Shown here: positions 1-8,400 of the stretch, in pieces
How the letters are laid out: each line of letters begins with the position of its first letter
Position numbering within the stretch: the stretch's first letter is position 1
Assembly (NCBI GenBank): GCA_039930465.1
Contig: JBDTTU010000002.1
Location: 39,155-103,154, forward strand
Source: LMDS01 sp039930465
GTDB taxonomy: Bacteria > Pseudomonadota > Gammaproteobacteria > Burkholderiales > Burkholderiaceae_C
DNA: 64,000 nucleotides
Direction of reading: 5' to 3'
Translations under genes and position numbers: made by a program
The notes under the pieces: generated by a model
Told to the model about the DNA's origin: nothing
The model's input: the letters and a program-made list of their open reading frames with translations, nothing else
Database searches by the model: none

Positions 1-197
1 TCGGCAACTACGCGGTGCAACCGAGTTTTTCAGACGGCCACGACACCGGCATCTTCTCGTGGGACTACCTCTATTTCCTCGGTTCGCAGCAAGACGAACT
101 CTGGCGCAAGTACGAAGAGCGCCTGCTCGCCGCGGGCGCTGACCGCGACACGGCCACCGTCGCCAAGGCCGCGTCAGCCTGCGGCCACAACCACTGA
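1..197 (+). CDS. DUF971 domain protein, C-terminal part
   Basis: Only the C-terminal 64 or so codons are inside the window; the frame runs in from the left edge (first full codon at position 3) and stops with TGA at 195-197. The visible residues GNYAVQPSFSDGHDTGIFSW followed by a YLYFLG segment are typical of the DUF971 (gamma-butyrobetaine hydroxylase N-terminal-like) family, small proteins thought to bind metal or assist Fe-S or hydroxylase functions. The tail ends CGHNH. It lies 13 bases upstream of ubiE, the usual arrangement in Burkholderiales, so it is probably the first gene of the ubiE operon. The family call is good; the biochemical role is not established. Confidence 0.85.
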   Translation, partial: GNYAVQPSFSDGHDTGIFSWDYLYFLGSQQDELWRKYEERLLAAGADRDTATVAKAASACGHNH

Positions 198-210
198 CCG
201 GTCCAGGAAC

Positions 211-942
211 ATGAGCGACACCCATTTCGGCTTCCAGACCGTCGACGAATCGCAGAAGGCCGGCCGAGTGCGTGGCGTGTTCGATTCGGTCGCGTCGAAG
301 TACGACGTGATGAACGACCTGATGTCGATGGGCCTGCACCGCGCGTGGAAGGCCTACACCGTGGCGGTGGCCAACCTGCGCGAAGGCCAGAGCGTGCTCG
401 ACATCGCCGGCGGCACCGGCGACCTGGCGCGTGCCTTCGCGAAGAAGGTCGGCCCGCGTGGCACGGTGGTGCACACCGACATCAACGAAGCCATGCTGCG
501 CCAGGGCCGCGACCGCCTGCTCGACGAGGGCCTGGTGCTGCCCACTGCGATCTGCGACGGTGAAACCCTGCCGTTCGCCACCGGCACCTTCGATCTCGTC
601 AGCGTTGCTTTCGGCCTGCGCAACATGACGCACAAAGACAAGGCGCTGGCCGAGATGAACCGTGTGCTCAAGCCCGGCGCGCGTTTGCTGGTGCTCGAGT
701 TCTCGAAGATCGCGCAGCCGCTTGCCAAGGCCTACGACTGGTACTCTTTCAAGGTGTTGCCGCGCGTCGGCGAACTGGTGGCGCGTGATGGCGAGAGTTA
801 CCGCTACCTCGCCGAGTCGATCCGCATGCACCCGGGCCAGGCCGAGCTGAAGTCGATGATGAAGGCTGCCGGTTTCGGCCACGTCGACGTGCACAACCTG
901 AGCGCGGGTGTGGTCGCGCTGCACGTCGGCATCAAGTGCTGA
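211..942 (+). CDS. ubiE: Ubiquinone/menaquinone C-methyltransferase UbiE
   Basis: 243-residue SAM-dependent methyltransferase that C-methylates the quinone ring (2-polyprenyl-6-methoxy-1,4-benzoquinol step of ubiquinone synthesis; demethylmenaquinone in organisms that make menaquinone). The N-terminus FGFQTVDESQKAGRVRGVF and the segment SKYDVMNDLMSMGLHR are UbiE signatures. The SAM motif VLDIAGGTGDLA lies near residue 65, and a post-I acidic residue falls in the HTDIN segment. The second UbiE signature, FGLRNMTHKDKALAEMNRVL, is near residue 133. Length matches the family. ATG at 211 gives the standard family start. It lies 13 bases after the DUF971 gene and 22 bases before the Tim44-like gene, consistent with one transcript. 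Confidence 0.96.
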   Translation: MSDTHFGFQTVDESQKAGRVRGVFDSVASKYDVMNDLMSMGLHRAWKAYTVAVANLREGQSVLDIAGGTGDLARAFAKKVGPRGTVVHTDINEAMLRQGRDRLLDEGLVLPTAICDGETLPFATGTFDLVSVAFGLRNMTHKDKALAEMNRVLKPGARLLVLEFSKIAQPLAKAYDWYSFKVLPRVGELVARDGESYRYLAESIRMHPGQAELKSMMKAAGFGHVDVHNLSAGVVALHVGIKC

Positions 943-964
943 GCGGGCGGAAACCGGGGCCGTG

Positions 965-1699
965 ATGACGCTTTCTTCACACCGCGTTGCTCGCCGCTCC
1001 GGCGCATCGGGTGCGGTGTGTGTGGGCCTGGTGCTGGCGCTCGGCTGGCACCAGCAGGCGAATGCCGCCACGGTGGCCAACTTGGCCGCCTCGCTCGGTT
1101 TTTTCGTGGCACTCGCGGCGCTGTTGATGAGCCAGGCTCTGCCGGCACCGGTGTCGGCCAACGTCTTGCCGATGCTCGGTTTCACGCTGCTGGTCGGCGC
1201 GGCGGCCTTGCTGCTCTGGCGCATGCGTGCTGCGTCGATCGCGGTCGGTGTGTTCTCGTCGTTCGCACCCCGTGTCGCGCGTGCGCCGGCCGCAGCGCAT
1301 GCCATGGCTGCGCCGGTGGCACTTCCCGAAGGCATCGATCGCGAACAACTGCTGGCCGACCTGCGGCGCCAGTACGTGCGGCTGCAGGCGGCCTGGGATG
1401 CACGCGAAACCGCTGTGCTGCGTGCGCTCACCACGCCCGAAATGCTGGCCGAGTTGTGCGCGCAGTTTCCCGAAGGTCACGGTGACGAGCCCAATTGCAC
1501 CGACGTGCTCACGCTGCAGGCCACGCTGCTCGGTTTCGACGAGCTCGCCTCGGCCTACCTGGCGAGCGTGGAGTTCTCTGGAATGATCCGCGAATGCGCC
1601 GACGCTGGCGCCGTGCCATTCAGGGAACTGTGGATGCTGGCGCGGTCCAAGCGCGACGGTGCCGACTGGCAACTCGCACGCCAGCTCGACCTGCCGTGA
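965..1699 (+). CDS. Tim44-like domain membrane protein
   Basis: 244 residues from ATG 965. A hydrophobic N-terminus (about residues 13-33) could be a signal peptide or anchor, and a further hydrophobic stretch (about 35-85, ending LLLWRMR) suggests membrane association. After a linker rich in Ala and Pro, the C-terminal half from about residue 120 (LLADLRRQYVRLQAAWD onward, including LTTPEMLAEL) is the Tim44-like fold found in bacterial proteins of this size. The function in bacteria is unknown; a role at the inner membrane is inferred. In related genomes this gene sits between ubiE and ubiJ; here it is followed by a convergent rfb block instead. The frame is also open upstream, but the ATG at 965 is the first good start after the ubiE stop. 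Confidence 0.8.
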   Translation: MTLSSHRVARRSGASGAVCVGLVLALGWHQQANAATVANLAASLGFFVALAALLMSQALPAPVSANVLPMLGFTLLVGAAALLLWRMRAASIAVGVFSSFAPRVARAPAAAHAMAAPVALPEGIDREQLLADLRRQYVRLQAAWDARETAVLRALTTPEMLAELCAQFPEGHGDEPNCTDVLTLQATLLGFDELASAYLASVEFSGMIRECADAGAVPFRELWMLARSKRDGADWQLARQLDLP

Positions 1700-1733
1700 A
1701 CGCCCGCTGCGTCGGCGCAGCGCAGACCGGCGA

Positions 1734-2627
1734 TCAGTACACCGTGTCCTTCAGCAGCCTTTGCAGGTACTGCCCGTAGCCGTTCTTCAGCATCGGCCGG
1801 GCCAGCGCTTCGAGTTGTTCTGCCGTGATCCAGCCCGAGCGGTAGGCGATCTCTTCAGGGCAAGCCACCTTCAAGCCCTGGCGCTTTTCGAGTGTGGCGA
1901 TGAACTGGCTTGCTTCCAGCAAGCTGTCGTGGGTGCCGGTGTCGAGCCACGCATAACCGCGGCCCATGATCTCGACGCTGAGCTGGCCCTGGCGCAGGTA
2001 GGCGGCGTTCACGTCGGTGATTTCGAGTTCGCCGCGCGCTGAAGGCTTGATGGCAGCAGCGATGTCGCAGACCTGCTCGTCGTAAAAATAGAGGCCGGTG
2101 ACGGCGTAGTGGCTCTTGGGTTGCTTGGGCTTTTCTTCGATGCTGAGCGCGCGCTTCTGCTCGTCGAATTCGACCACGCCATAACGTTCGGGGTCGTTCA
2201 CGTGGTAGGCGAACACCGATGCACCGCTCGTGCGGCTCGCCGCGCTTTCCAGCAGTTCCTGCAAGGCGTGGCCGTGGAAGATGTTGTCGCCGAGCACCAG
2301 TGCGCTCGGTTGGCCCGCCACGAAGTTCTTGCCGAGGATGAACGCCTGCGCCAGGCCGTCGGGGCTCGGTTGCACGCAGTAGCTGATGTTCACACCCCAG
2401 CGTGAGCCGTCGCCCAGCAGCGCCTCGAAGCGCGGAATGTCTTGCGGCGTGCTGATCAGCAAGATGTCGCGCATGCCGGCGAGCATCAGCGCGCTCAGCG
2501 GGTAGTAGACCATCGGCTTGTCGTACACCGGCAAAAGCTGTTTGCTAATCGCCAGCGTGGCGGGGTGCAGCCGGGTGCCGGAGCCTCCGGCAAGGATGAT
2601 GCCTTTGCGTTGAATCGGTGCAGTCAT
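1734..2627 (-). CDS. rfbA: Glucose-1-phosphate thymidylyltransferase
   Basis: 297 residues. Makes dTDP-glucose from dTTP and glucose-1-phosphate, the first step of dTDP-L-rhamnose synthesis. The nucleotide-binding signature GIILAGGSGTRLHPAT is at residues 9-24 and is followed by SKQLLPVYDKPMVYYPLS. The segments GLAQAFILG and LVLGDNIFHG and the EEKPKQPKS loop are all characteristic of RmlA. Length is normal. It is the last gene of a minus-strand run (galE, rfbB, rfbD, rfbA), 12 bases after rfbD, so translational coupling is likely. The gene that usually completes the pathway, rfbC (3,5-epimerase), is not next to it: a convergent plus-strand gene ends 34 bases beyond the stop. Confidence 0.96.
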   Translation of the reverse strand: MTAPIQRKGIILAGGSGTRLHPATLAISKQLLPVYDKPMVYYPLSALMLAGMRDILLISTPQDIPRFEALLGDGSRWGVNISYCVQPSPDGLAQAFILGKNFVAGQPSALVLGDNIFHGHALQELLESAASRTSGASVFAYHVNDPERYGVVEFDEQKRALSIEEKPKQPKSHYAVTGLYFYDEQVCDIAAAIKPSARGELEITDVNAAYLRQGQLSVEIMGRGYAWLDTGTHDSLLEASQFIATLEKRQGLKVACPEEIAYRSGWITAEQLEALARPMLKNGYGQYLQRLLKDTVY

Positions 2628-2639
2628 GGTGTGTTGGAG

Positions 2640-3536
2640 TCAGCCGAATACTTCGGTCAGCATGCGCTCGACACCGCCTTGCCAGGCAGGCAGGCTGAAG
2701 CCGAAGGTGTCGCGCAGCTTCTGTGTGTTCAGGCGTGAATTGCCGGGCCGTTTCGCGGGTGTCGGGAACGCGCTGGTCGGCACCGCTTCGATGGCGTCGG
2801 GTGCGACCTTGATCGGCCGCCCGGCCGCCCGCGCAAACTCGATCACGTGGCGCGCATAACCGTGCCAGGTGGTCTCGCCCGCTGCGACCGCGTGGTAGGT
2901 GCCTGCCAGCCCCTCGCGCTGCGCCGCAGCGCGGATCGTGTGGGCGGTGATGTCGGCCAGCATGTCGGCGCCCGTCGGTGCGCCGAACTGGTCGTCGATC
3001 ACCGTGAGGTGATCGCGCTCTGCCGCGAGCTTGAGCATGATCTTCGCGAAGTTGCCACCGCGCGCGCCATAGACCCAGCTGGTGCGCAAGATCAGGTGCT
3101 GGCAGCCGCTGGCGCGGATCGCCTCTTCGCCATCGAGCTTGGTGGCACCGTAGACGTTGAGAGGCCCGGTTTTCGAGTCTTCGACCCACGGCGTGCTGCC
3201 GCTGCCGTCGAAGACGTAGTCGGTGCTGTAGTGCACCAGCCAGGCACCGCTCGCTCGCGCTTCGCGTGCGAGCACGGCCGGCGAGGTGGCATTCAAGGCG
3301 CGCGCGATCTCGGGCTCGCTCTCGCACTTGTCCACCGCCGTGTGGGCCGCGGCATTGACGATGATCTGCGGTGCCACCGCGCGCACCGTGGCCGCAAGCG
3401 ATTCGGGTTTCGAGAAGTCGGCTTTCAGCGGGCCGGGGCTGTCGAAGTCGAGCGCCACCACGTCGCCGAGCACGGCCAGCGAACGCTGCAGTTCCCAGCC
3501 AACCTGGCCGTTCTTGCCGAGCAGCAGGATCTTCAT
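2640..3536 (-). CDS. rfbD: dTDP-4-dehydrorhamnose reductase
   Basis: 298 residues. NADPH-dependent reduction of dTDP-4-keto-L-rhamnose to dTDP-L-rhamnose, an extended-SDR enzyme. The N-terminal Rossmann motif reads ILLLGKNGQVGWEL. The catalytic YGATK (Tyr-xxx-Lys) follows NV in the segment PLNVYGATKLDGEEAI. The segment YVFDG, preceded by STD, and the segment RTSWVYG are RmlD signatures. I place the start at ATG 3536 because the preceding in-frame sequence is low-complexity and unlike the family, and MKILLLGKNGQVG is the standard N-terminus. The gap to rfbB upstream is 19 bases and to rfbA downstream 12 bases. The product feeds O-antigen or exopolysaccharide synthesis. Confidence 0.95.
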   Translation of the reverse strand: MKILLLGKNGQVGWELQRSLAVLGDVVALDFDSPGPLKADFSKPESLAATVRAVAPQIIVNAAAHTAVDKCESEPEIARALNATSPAVLAREARASGAWLVHYSTDYVFDGSGSTPWVEDSKTGPLNVYGATKLDGEEAIRASGCQHLILRTSWVYGARGGNFAKIMLKLAAERDHLTVIDDQFGAPTGADMLADITAHTIRAAAQREGLAGTYHAVAAGETTWHGYARHVIEFARAAGRPIKVAPDAIEAVPTSAFPTPAKRPGNSRLNTQKLRDTFGFSLPAWQGGVERMLTEVFG

Positions 3537-3555
3537 GCGCCGTACTGCAGGTTGT

Positions 3556-4623
3556 TCATGACTTGACGGCTTCGCCGTACTGCGTGTCAACCCAGTCGCG
3601 GTAGGCGCCGCTCTGCACCCGGGCCACCCAGTCGGCGTGCTCGAGGTACCAGCGCACGGTCTTGCGGATGCCGGTCTCGAAGGTCTCGGCCGGTTTCCAG
3701 CCGAGCTCGCGTTCGATCTTGCGAGCGTCGATCGCATAACGCCGATCATGACCGGGGCGGTCGGTCACATAGGTGATCAGCCGCGCGTGGCTGCCGGCCG
3801 CATCGGGCCGCATCTCGTCGAGCAGCGCGCAGACCGTCTGCACGATCTCGATGTTGGGCTTTTCATTCCAGCCGCCGATGTTGTAGGTCTCGCCCGGCGT
3901 GCCACGCGCCAGCACCGCGCGAATCGCCGCGCCGTGGTCTTTCACGTAGAGCCAGTCGCGAATCTGCTGGCCATCGCCATACACCGGCAGCGCTTTGCCG
4001 GCCAGCGCGTTGACGATCATCAACGGGATCAGCTTTTCGGGGAAGTGGTAAGGGCCGTAGTTGTTCGAGCAGTTGGTGGTCAGCACCGGCAGGCCGTAGG
4101 TATGGAACCAGGCGCGCACCAGGTGGTCGCTGGCGGCCTTGCTGGCCGAATACGGGCTGTTCGGCTCGTAGGTGCGGGTTTCGGTGAAGGCCGGCTCGCC
4201 CCTGGCGAGTGAGCCGTACACCTCGTCGGTGGAAACATGGTGAAAGCGAAACCCGGTCTTTGCTTCGCCTTGCAGGCCCGACCAGTAGGCGCGTGTCGCT
4301 TCGAGCAAGGTGAACGTGCCGTCGATGTTCGTCTTCACGAACGCGGCCGGGCCGTGGATGCTGCGGTCGACATGGCTTTCGGCCGCGAAGTGAATCACCG
4401 CGCGCGGTTGGTGCTGGGCAAACAGGCGGTCGAGCAGGGCGCGGTCGGTGATGTCGCCGTGCACGAACACATGGCGCGGGTCATCGTCGAGTGCGGCCAG
4501 GCTCTCGCGGTTGCCGGCGTAGGTGAGGGCGTCGAGGTTGAGCACCGGCTCACCGACTTGTTCGATCCAGTCGAGGATGAAGTTCGCGCCGATGAAGCCG
4601 GCGCCGCCTGTGACAAGGAGCAT
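3556..4623 (-). CDS. rfbB: dTDP-glucose 4,6-dehydratase
   Basis: 355 residues. NAD-dependent conversion of dTDP-glucose to dTDP-4-keto-6-deoxyglucose. The Rossmann motif LLVTGGAGFIGANFI starts at residue 2. The segments HFAAESHVDRSI and HHVSTDEVYG, and the catalytic YSASKAASDHLV (Tyr-xxx-Lys), are RmlB hallmarks, as is the NCSNNYGPYHFPEKLIP segment. ATG 4623 gives the canonical start; the in-frame sequence upstream overlaps the galE terminus and is not family-like. Second gene of the galE-rfbB-rfbD-rfbA run, 34 bases after galE. The product is either reduced by RfbD after epimerisation or diverted to other deoxysugars. Confidence 0.96.
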   Translation of the reverse strand: MLLVTGGAGFIGANFILDWIEQVGEPVLNLDALTYAGNRESLAALDDDPRHVFVHGDITDRALLDRLFAQHQPRAVIHFAAESHVDRSIHGPAAFVKTNIDGTFTLLEATRAYWSGLQGEAKTGFRFHHVSTDEVYGSLARGEPAFTETRTYEPNSPYSASKAASDHLVRAWFHTYGLPVLTTNCSNNYGPYHFPEKLIPLMIVNALAGKALPVYGDGQQIRDWLYVKDHGAAIRAVLARGTPGETYNIGGWNEKPNIEIVQTVCALLDEMRPDAAGSHARLITYVTDRPGHDRRYAIDARKIERELGWKPAETFETGIRKTVRWYLEHADWVARVQSGAYRDWVDTQYGEAVKS

Positions 4624-4657
4624 GACGATGCGAGTGAGGTGACGTGTTTTCGGCAGG

Positions 4658-5680
4658 TCAGCCCGCAAACCCGTTCGGGTTCAGATTCTGCCAGCGCCAG
4701 CTGTCGGCACACATGGTCTGCAGGTCGCGCGTGGCGCGCCAGCCCAGCAACTGGTTGGCACGCGCCGGGTCAGCGTAGCAGGCGTCGATGTCACCGGCGC
4801 GGCGCGGCGCCATCTCGAACGGCACGCTGCGCCCGCTTGCCTGCTCGAACGCGCGCACCAGTTCGAGCACACTGCTGCCGTGGCCGGTGCCCAGGTTGGC
4901 GACGATCGAGCCCTTGCCGCCGAGCAGGTAACGCAGCGCAGCCACATGGCCTTCAGCCAAGTCGCTCACGTGAATGAAGTCGCGCACGCCGGTGCCGTCG
5001 ACGGTGTCGTAGTCGTTGCCGAAGATGTTCAGGTGGGCGCGTTTGCCCACCGCCACCTGGCTGATGAAGGGCATCACGTTGTTCGGTATGCCGCGCGGGT
5101 CTTCGCCGATCAGGCCGCTTTCGTGTGCGCCCACCGGATTGAAGTAACGCAGCGTGGCGATGGCCCAGGCCGGGTCGGCCGCTTGCAGGTCGCGCAGCAT
5201 GGTCTCGCCCATCAGCTTGGTGGCGCCGTAGGGGTTGGTGGCCGACAGGGCGGCGTCTTCGCGGATCGGCAGGCTCTCGGGCTTGCCGTAAACGGTGGCG
5301 CTCGAGCTGAACACCAGCGCCTTGCAAGCATGCCGCTGCATCGCCTGGCACACCGTCAACAGCCCGTTCAGGTTGTTGGCGTAATAGGCCAGCGGCCTGG
5401 CCGTGCTTTCGCCGACCGCCTTGAAGGCCGCGAAGTGAACCACGGCATCGATCGGCTCGCGGGTGAACACCGCGTCGACCGCAGCGGCGTCGCACACGTC
5501 GGCCTGAACGAATTCGGGCGTCACGCCGCCGAGCGTCTTCAGCCGCACCAGCACTTCGGGCGAGCTGTTGGAGAAGTTGTCGACACCGATCACACGGTAG
5601 CCGGCCGCCAGCAGCGCGAGCCAGGTGTGCGAGGCGATGAAGCCGGTGGCACCGGTCAGCAGGATCAGCGGAGTTTTCAT
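4658..5680 (-). CDS. galE: UDP-glucose 4-epimerase
   Basis: 340 residues. Interconverts UDP-glucose and UDP-galactose using tightly bound NAD. The N-terminal motif LLTGATGFIASHTWLALL departs a little from the usual GGxGxIGSH, but VDNFSNSSPEVL, HFAAFKAVGES, SSSATVYG and NPYGATKLMGE (catalytic Tyr-xxx-Lys) identify GalE, as do RYFNPVGAHESG and the NNVMPFISQVAVGKR segment. ATG 5680 gives the family start. First gene of the minus-strand nucleotide-sugar block and divergent from ubiJ across a 155-base gap, so the promoter for the block is probably in that gap. UDP-galactose and dTDP-rhamnose together point to cell-surface polysaccharide precursors. Confidence 0.94.
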   Translation of the reverse strand: MKTPLILLTGATGFIASHTWLALLAAGYRVIGVDNFSNSSPEVLVRLKTLGGVTPEFVQADVCDAAAVDAVFTREPIDAVVHFAAFKAVGESTARPLAYYANNLNGLLTVCQAMQRHACKALVFSSSATVYGKPESLPIREDAALSATNPYGATKLMGETMLRDLQAADPAWAIATLRYFNPVGAHESGLIGEDPRGIPNNVMPFISQVAVGKRAHLNIFGNDYDTVDGTGVRDFIHVSDLAEGHVAALRYLLGGKGSIVANLGTGHGSSVLELVRAFEQASGRSVPFEMAPRRAGDIDACYADPARANQLLGWRATRDLQTMCADSWRWQNLNPNGFAG

Positions 5681-5835
5681 CGAGGCGATTTTGCTGCCCG
5701 GTGGGGCGAGGTGGTTTGGGTGTTGCGACGGCATCGAGTGGCCGGCGAATTCTCCGTCAAAAGCCGCAGCGCGTCGGCCCGGGTTCCCGTCGAAGCTCAG
5801 GGGTTCTCACGGGACGCCATGCCTACAATCGGTTC

Positions 5836-6381
5836 ATGTTTCACACTCTGCAAACACTGCTCGGCGCGGCCACGATGGAGCGCGTCACGCTGTTCCTCAA
5901 CCACGTGCTGGCGGCCGAACCGGTCGCGATGCAGCGCCTGCAGGCGCACGCCGGGCGCAGCGTGCAGATCGAACTGCGCGGCTGGCCGGGGCTGCTGCCG
6001 GCCTTGCCGAGCACCGCGTTTCGCGTTTCCGCCGCCGGCTTGCTCGAATGGAGTGAAGCCGACACGCCGGCGCAACCCGACCTGCGCGTCAGCGTCGACG
6101 CATCGAACCCGGCGCTGGCGGCCGTTCAAGCCCTGAACGGCGAGCGGCCGCGCGTCGAGGTGTCGGGCGATGCCGCTTTCGCCACCGACCTGAACTGGCT
6201 CTTCGACAACCTGCGCTGGGACCTGCAGGACGATCTGGCACGTGTGCTCGGCCCGGTGCCGGCGCGCGAGATCACGCGGCTCGGTGGCGGCATCGCGGCC
6301 GGCTTGCGCGAGGCGGTGCGCGCTTTGGGCGGCGTGATCCAGCGCAGGTCGGGCGCGGCCGCGGAGCCGCCGCGCCGATGA
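5836..6381 (+). CDS. ubiJ: Ubiquinone biosynthesis accessory factor UbiJ (SCP2 domain)
   Basis: 181 residues. UbiJ is a small lipid-binding SCP2-type factor that works with UbiK and the Ubi hydroxylase complex in aerobic ubiquinone synthesis. The sequence has the SCP2-like core (AGRSVQIELRGWPGLLPAL, then AGLLEWSE and PDLRVSVDAS) and the conserved C-terminal LRWDLQDDLARVLGPV segment with a basic end. It overlaps ubiB by four bases (ATGA, 6378-6381), the arrangement expected of a ubiJ-ubiB operon. A TACAAT hexamer (5824-5829) lies only six bases before the ATG, compatible with a leaderless or very short-leader transcript, but no good -35 is seen. Confidence 0.88.
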   Translation: MFHTLQTLLGAATMERVTLFLNHVLAAEPVAMQRLQAHAGRSVQIELRGWPGLLPALPSTAFRVSAAGLLEWSEADTPAQPDLRVSVDASNPALAAVQALNGERPRVEVSGDAAFATDLNWLFDNLRWDLQDDLARVLGPVPAREITRLGGGIAAGLREAVRALGGVIQRRSGAAAEPPRR

Positions 6382-7925
6382 GGCACATCGGCCGGCTGAT
6401 CGTCATCTGCGTCACCGTATTGCGTTACGGCCTGGACGAACTCGCGCTGTCGAGCTTTCGCCAGCGCTGGGTGAGGGCGCTGGTGCGCGTCATGACGATC
6501 GGGCGCCAGCTCGACGCGCCGCGTGGCGAGCGCTTGCGCCTGGGCCTGGAGCGGCTCGGCCCGATCTTCGTCAAGTTCGGCCAGGTGCTGTCGACCCGCC
6601 GAGACCTGTTGCCCGAAGACCTGGCCGATGAGCTTGCGAAGCTGCAAGACCGCGTGCCGCCGTTCCCGGCCGCGCAGGCCCGGGCGCTGATCGAAAAGGC
6701 GCTCGGCCGGCCGATCGAAGCCGTGTTCGAGCAGTTCGAGGCCGAACCGGTGGCGAGCGCATCGATCGCGCAAGTGCACTTCGCGGTGCTCAAGGGCGGC
6801 CGCGAGGTGGCTGTGAAAGTGCTGCGCCCTGGCATGCTGGCGGCCATCGACGACGACCTGTCTTTGCTGCGCACGCTCGCGGTCTGGATCGAGCGCCTGT
6901 CGGCCGACGGCAAACGGCTGAAGCCGCGCGAAGTGGTGGCCGAGTTCGACAACTACCTGCACGACGAACTCGACCTGGTGCGCGAGGCCGCCAACGCCGC
7001 GCAACTGCGCCGCAACATGCAGGGCATCGACCTGATCATGGTGCCCGAGATGGTGTGGGATCTGTGCACCCAGAGCGTGATCGTGATGGAGCGCATGAAG
7101 GGCGTGCCGATCAGCCAGGCCGAACGCCTGCGCGAAGCCGGCGTCGACATTCCGAAGCTGGCGCGCGACGGCGTCACGATCTTCTTCACCCAGGTGTTTC
7201 GCGACGGCTTCTTTCATGCCGACATGCACCCCGGCAACATCCAGGTGAGCATCGCGCCCGAATCCTTCGGGCGTTACATCGCACTCGACTTCGGCATCGT
7301 GGGCACGCTCACCGAGGTCGACAAGGAATACCTGGCGCAGAACTTCATCGCCTTCTTCCAGCGCGACTACAAACGGGTGGCAGAGCTGCACCTCGAAAGC
7401 GGCTGGGTGCCGGCCGGCACGCGCGTCGACGAACTCGAAGGCGCGATCCGTGCCGTCTGCGAGCCGCATTTCGACCGGCCGCTGAAAGACATCTCGCTCG
7501 GCCAGGTGCTGTTGCGCCTGTTCCAGACCTCGCGGCGCTTCAACGTCGAGATTCAGCCGCAGTTGGTGCTGCTGCAAAAGACGCTGCTCAACGTGGAAGG
7601 GCTGGGCCGCCAGCTCGACCCCGAGCTCGATCTGTGGAACACCGCCAAGCCGTTTCTCGAACGCTGGATGCACCAGCAAGTCGGCTGGGAAGGGCTGGTC
7701 GAGCGGCTCAAGACCGAAGCGCCGCGTTACGTGCAACTGTTGCCCGACCTGCCGCGCCTGATCCACCGGGCCTTGCAACCGGGCACGGCCGTCGAACAAC
7801 GCCTGCTCGAAACGCTGCTGACCGAGCAGCGCCGCACCCAGCGCTGGCTGCTGATCGCCGTGAGCTTGATGAGTGGCGTGCTGATCGGTTTGGTGGCCGC
7901 GTACTTTGCGCTCCGGCTGCGTTAG
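6378..7925 (+). CDS. ubiB: Ubiquinone biosynthesis protein UbiB (atypical kinase/ATPase)
   Basis: 515 residues. UbiB is an ABC1/ADCK-family atypical kinase-like ATPase needed for ubiquinone synthesis, probably handling hydrophobic intermediates at the inner membrane. The family signature FVKFGQVLSTRRDLLPED is near residue 65, and ATP-binding features follow: the Ala-rich ASASIAQVHFA loop and the VAVKVLRPGM lysine. Later come FFHADMHPGNI (catalytic loop) and IALDFGIVGTL (DFG-like metal site). A hydrophobic C-terminus (about residues 490-513, with LIGLVAAYFAL) is the usual anchor. It overlaps ubiJ by four bases, implying translational coupling. Confidence 0.96.
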   Translation: MRHIGRLIVICVTVLRYGLDELALSSFRQRWVRALVRVMTIGRQLDAPRGERLRLGLERLGPIFVKFGQVLSTRRDLLPEDLADELAKLQDRVPPFPAAQARALIEKALGRPIEAVFEQFEAEPVASASIAQVHFAVLKGGREVAVKVLRPGMLAAIDDDLSLLRTLAVWIERLSADGKRLKPREVVAEFDNYLHDELDLVREAANAAQLRRNMQGIDLIMVPEMVWDLCTQSVIVMERMKGVPISQAERLREAGVDIPKLARDGVTIFFTQVFRDGFFHADMHPGNIQVSIAPESFGRYIALDFGIVGTLTEVDKEYLAQNFIAFFQRDYKRVAELHLESGWVPAGTRVDELEGAIRAVCEPHFDRPLKDISLGQVLLRLFQTSRRFNVEIQPQLVLLQKTLLNVEGLGRQLDPELDLWNTAKPFLERWMHQQVGWEGLVERLKTEAPRYVQLLPDLPRLIHRALQPGTAVEQRLLETLLTEQRRTQRWLLIAVSLMSGVLIGLVAAYFALRLR

Positions 7926-7958
7926 CCACCGGGCGCCGGGCGGGCCCCGCCTCAATCG

Positions 7959-7964
7959 TATAAT
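7959..7964 (+). promoter_or_regulatory. Probable -10 element of the fmdB promoter
   Basis: A perfect TATAAT lies 34 bases before the fmdB ATG in a short gap after ubiB. No TTGACA-like -35 is seen at 16-18 bases upstream, which is very G+C-rich, so this is a candidate only. Confidence 0.4.
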
Positions 7965-7998
7965 TCGCGGTTTTCCTTTTCGAATCAAGGGCTTGGCC

Positions 7999-8370
7999 AT
8001 GCCGATCTACGCCTATCGTTGCAGCGAGTGCGGGCACGCGAAAGACGTGCTGCAGAAAATGTCGGACCCGGTGCTCACCGAGTGCCCGTCATGCGGGGCG
8101 AAAGCCTTCACCAAACAGGTCACGGCCGCAGGCTTTCAGCTCAAGGGTTCGGGCTGGTACGTGACTGATTTCAAAGGCGGCGACAAGGCACCCGCCAAAT
8201 CGGCCGACGACGGATCGAAGGTTGATGGGAACACGGGCACGGCCGACAAGACCGACGCTGCCGCTGCACCTGCTGCCAAGGCCGAAACGACGGCGGCCCC
8301 CGCCGCGCCGGCTGCTGCTGCGCCCTCGGCGGCCCCTGCGCCCCCGGCACCCGCCACCGGCAGCAAGTGA
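7999..8370 (+). CDS. FmdB-family zinc-ribbon protein with Ala/Pro-rich tail
   Basis: 123 residues. The first 60 residues are the FmdB/CxxC_CXXC_SSSS zinc ribbon: PIYAYRCSECGHAKDVLQKM then TECPSCGA, giving two CxxC pairs, followed by the usual GFQLKGSGWYVTDFKG segment. The remainder (from about residue 65) is a low-complexity Ala/Pro/Thr/Lys tail with no recognisable fold. FmdB proteins are described as putative regulators; the molecular role is unclear. ATG 7999 is chosen because MPIYAYRC is the family start. It is 30 bases upstream of the DUF502 gene and precedes aspS, a familiar Burkholderiales order. Confidence 0.88.
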   Translation: MPIYAYRCSECGHAKDVLQKMSDPVLTECPSCGAKAFTKQVTAAGFQLKGSGWYVTDFKGGDKAPAKSADDGSKVDGNTGTADKTDAAAAPAAKAETTAAPAAPAAAAPSAAPAPPAPATGSK

Positions 8371-8400
8371 TCTGAACCGCTCCGCACTCCAGGAATCGCG

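Noticed and set aside
6126..8000. 624-codon open frame on the minus strand
   Set aside because: Antisense to ubiB, which has all family motifs; no motif in the opposite reading.
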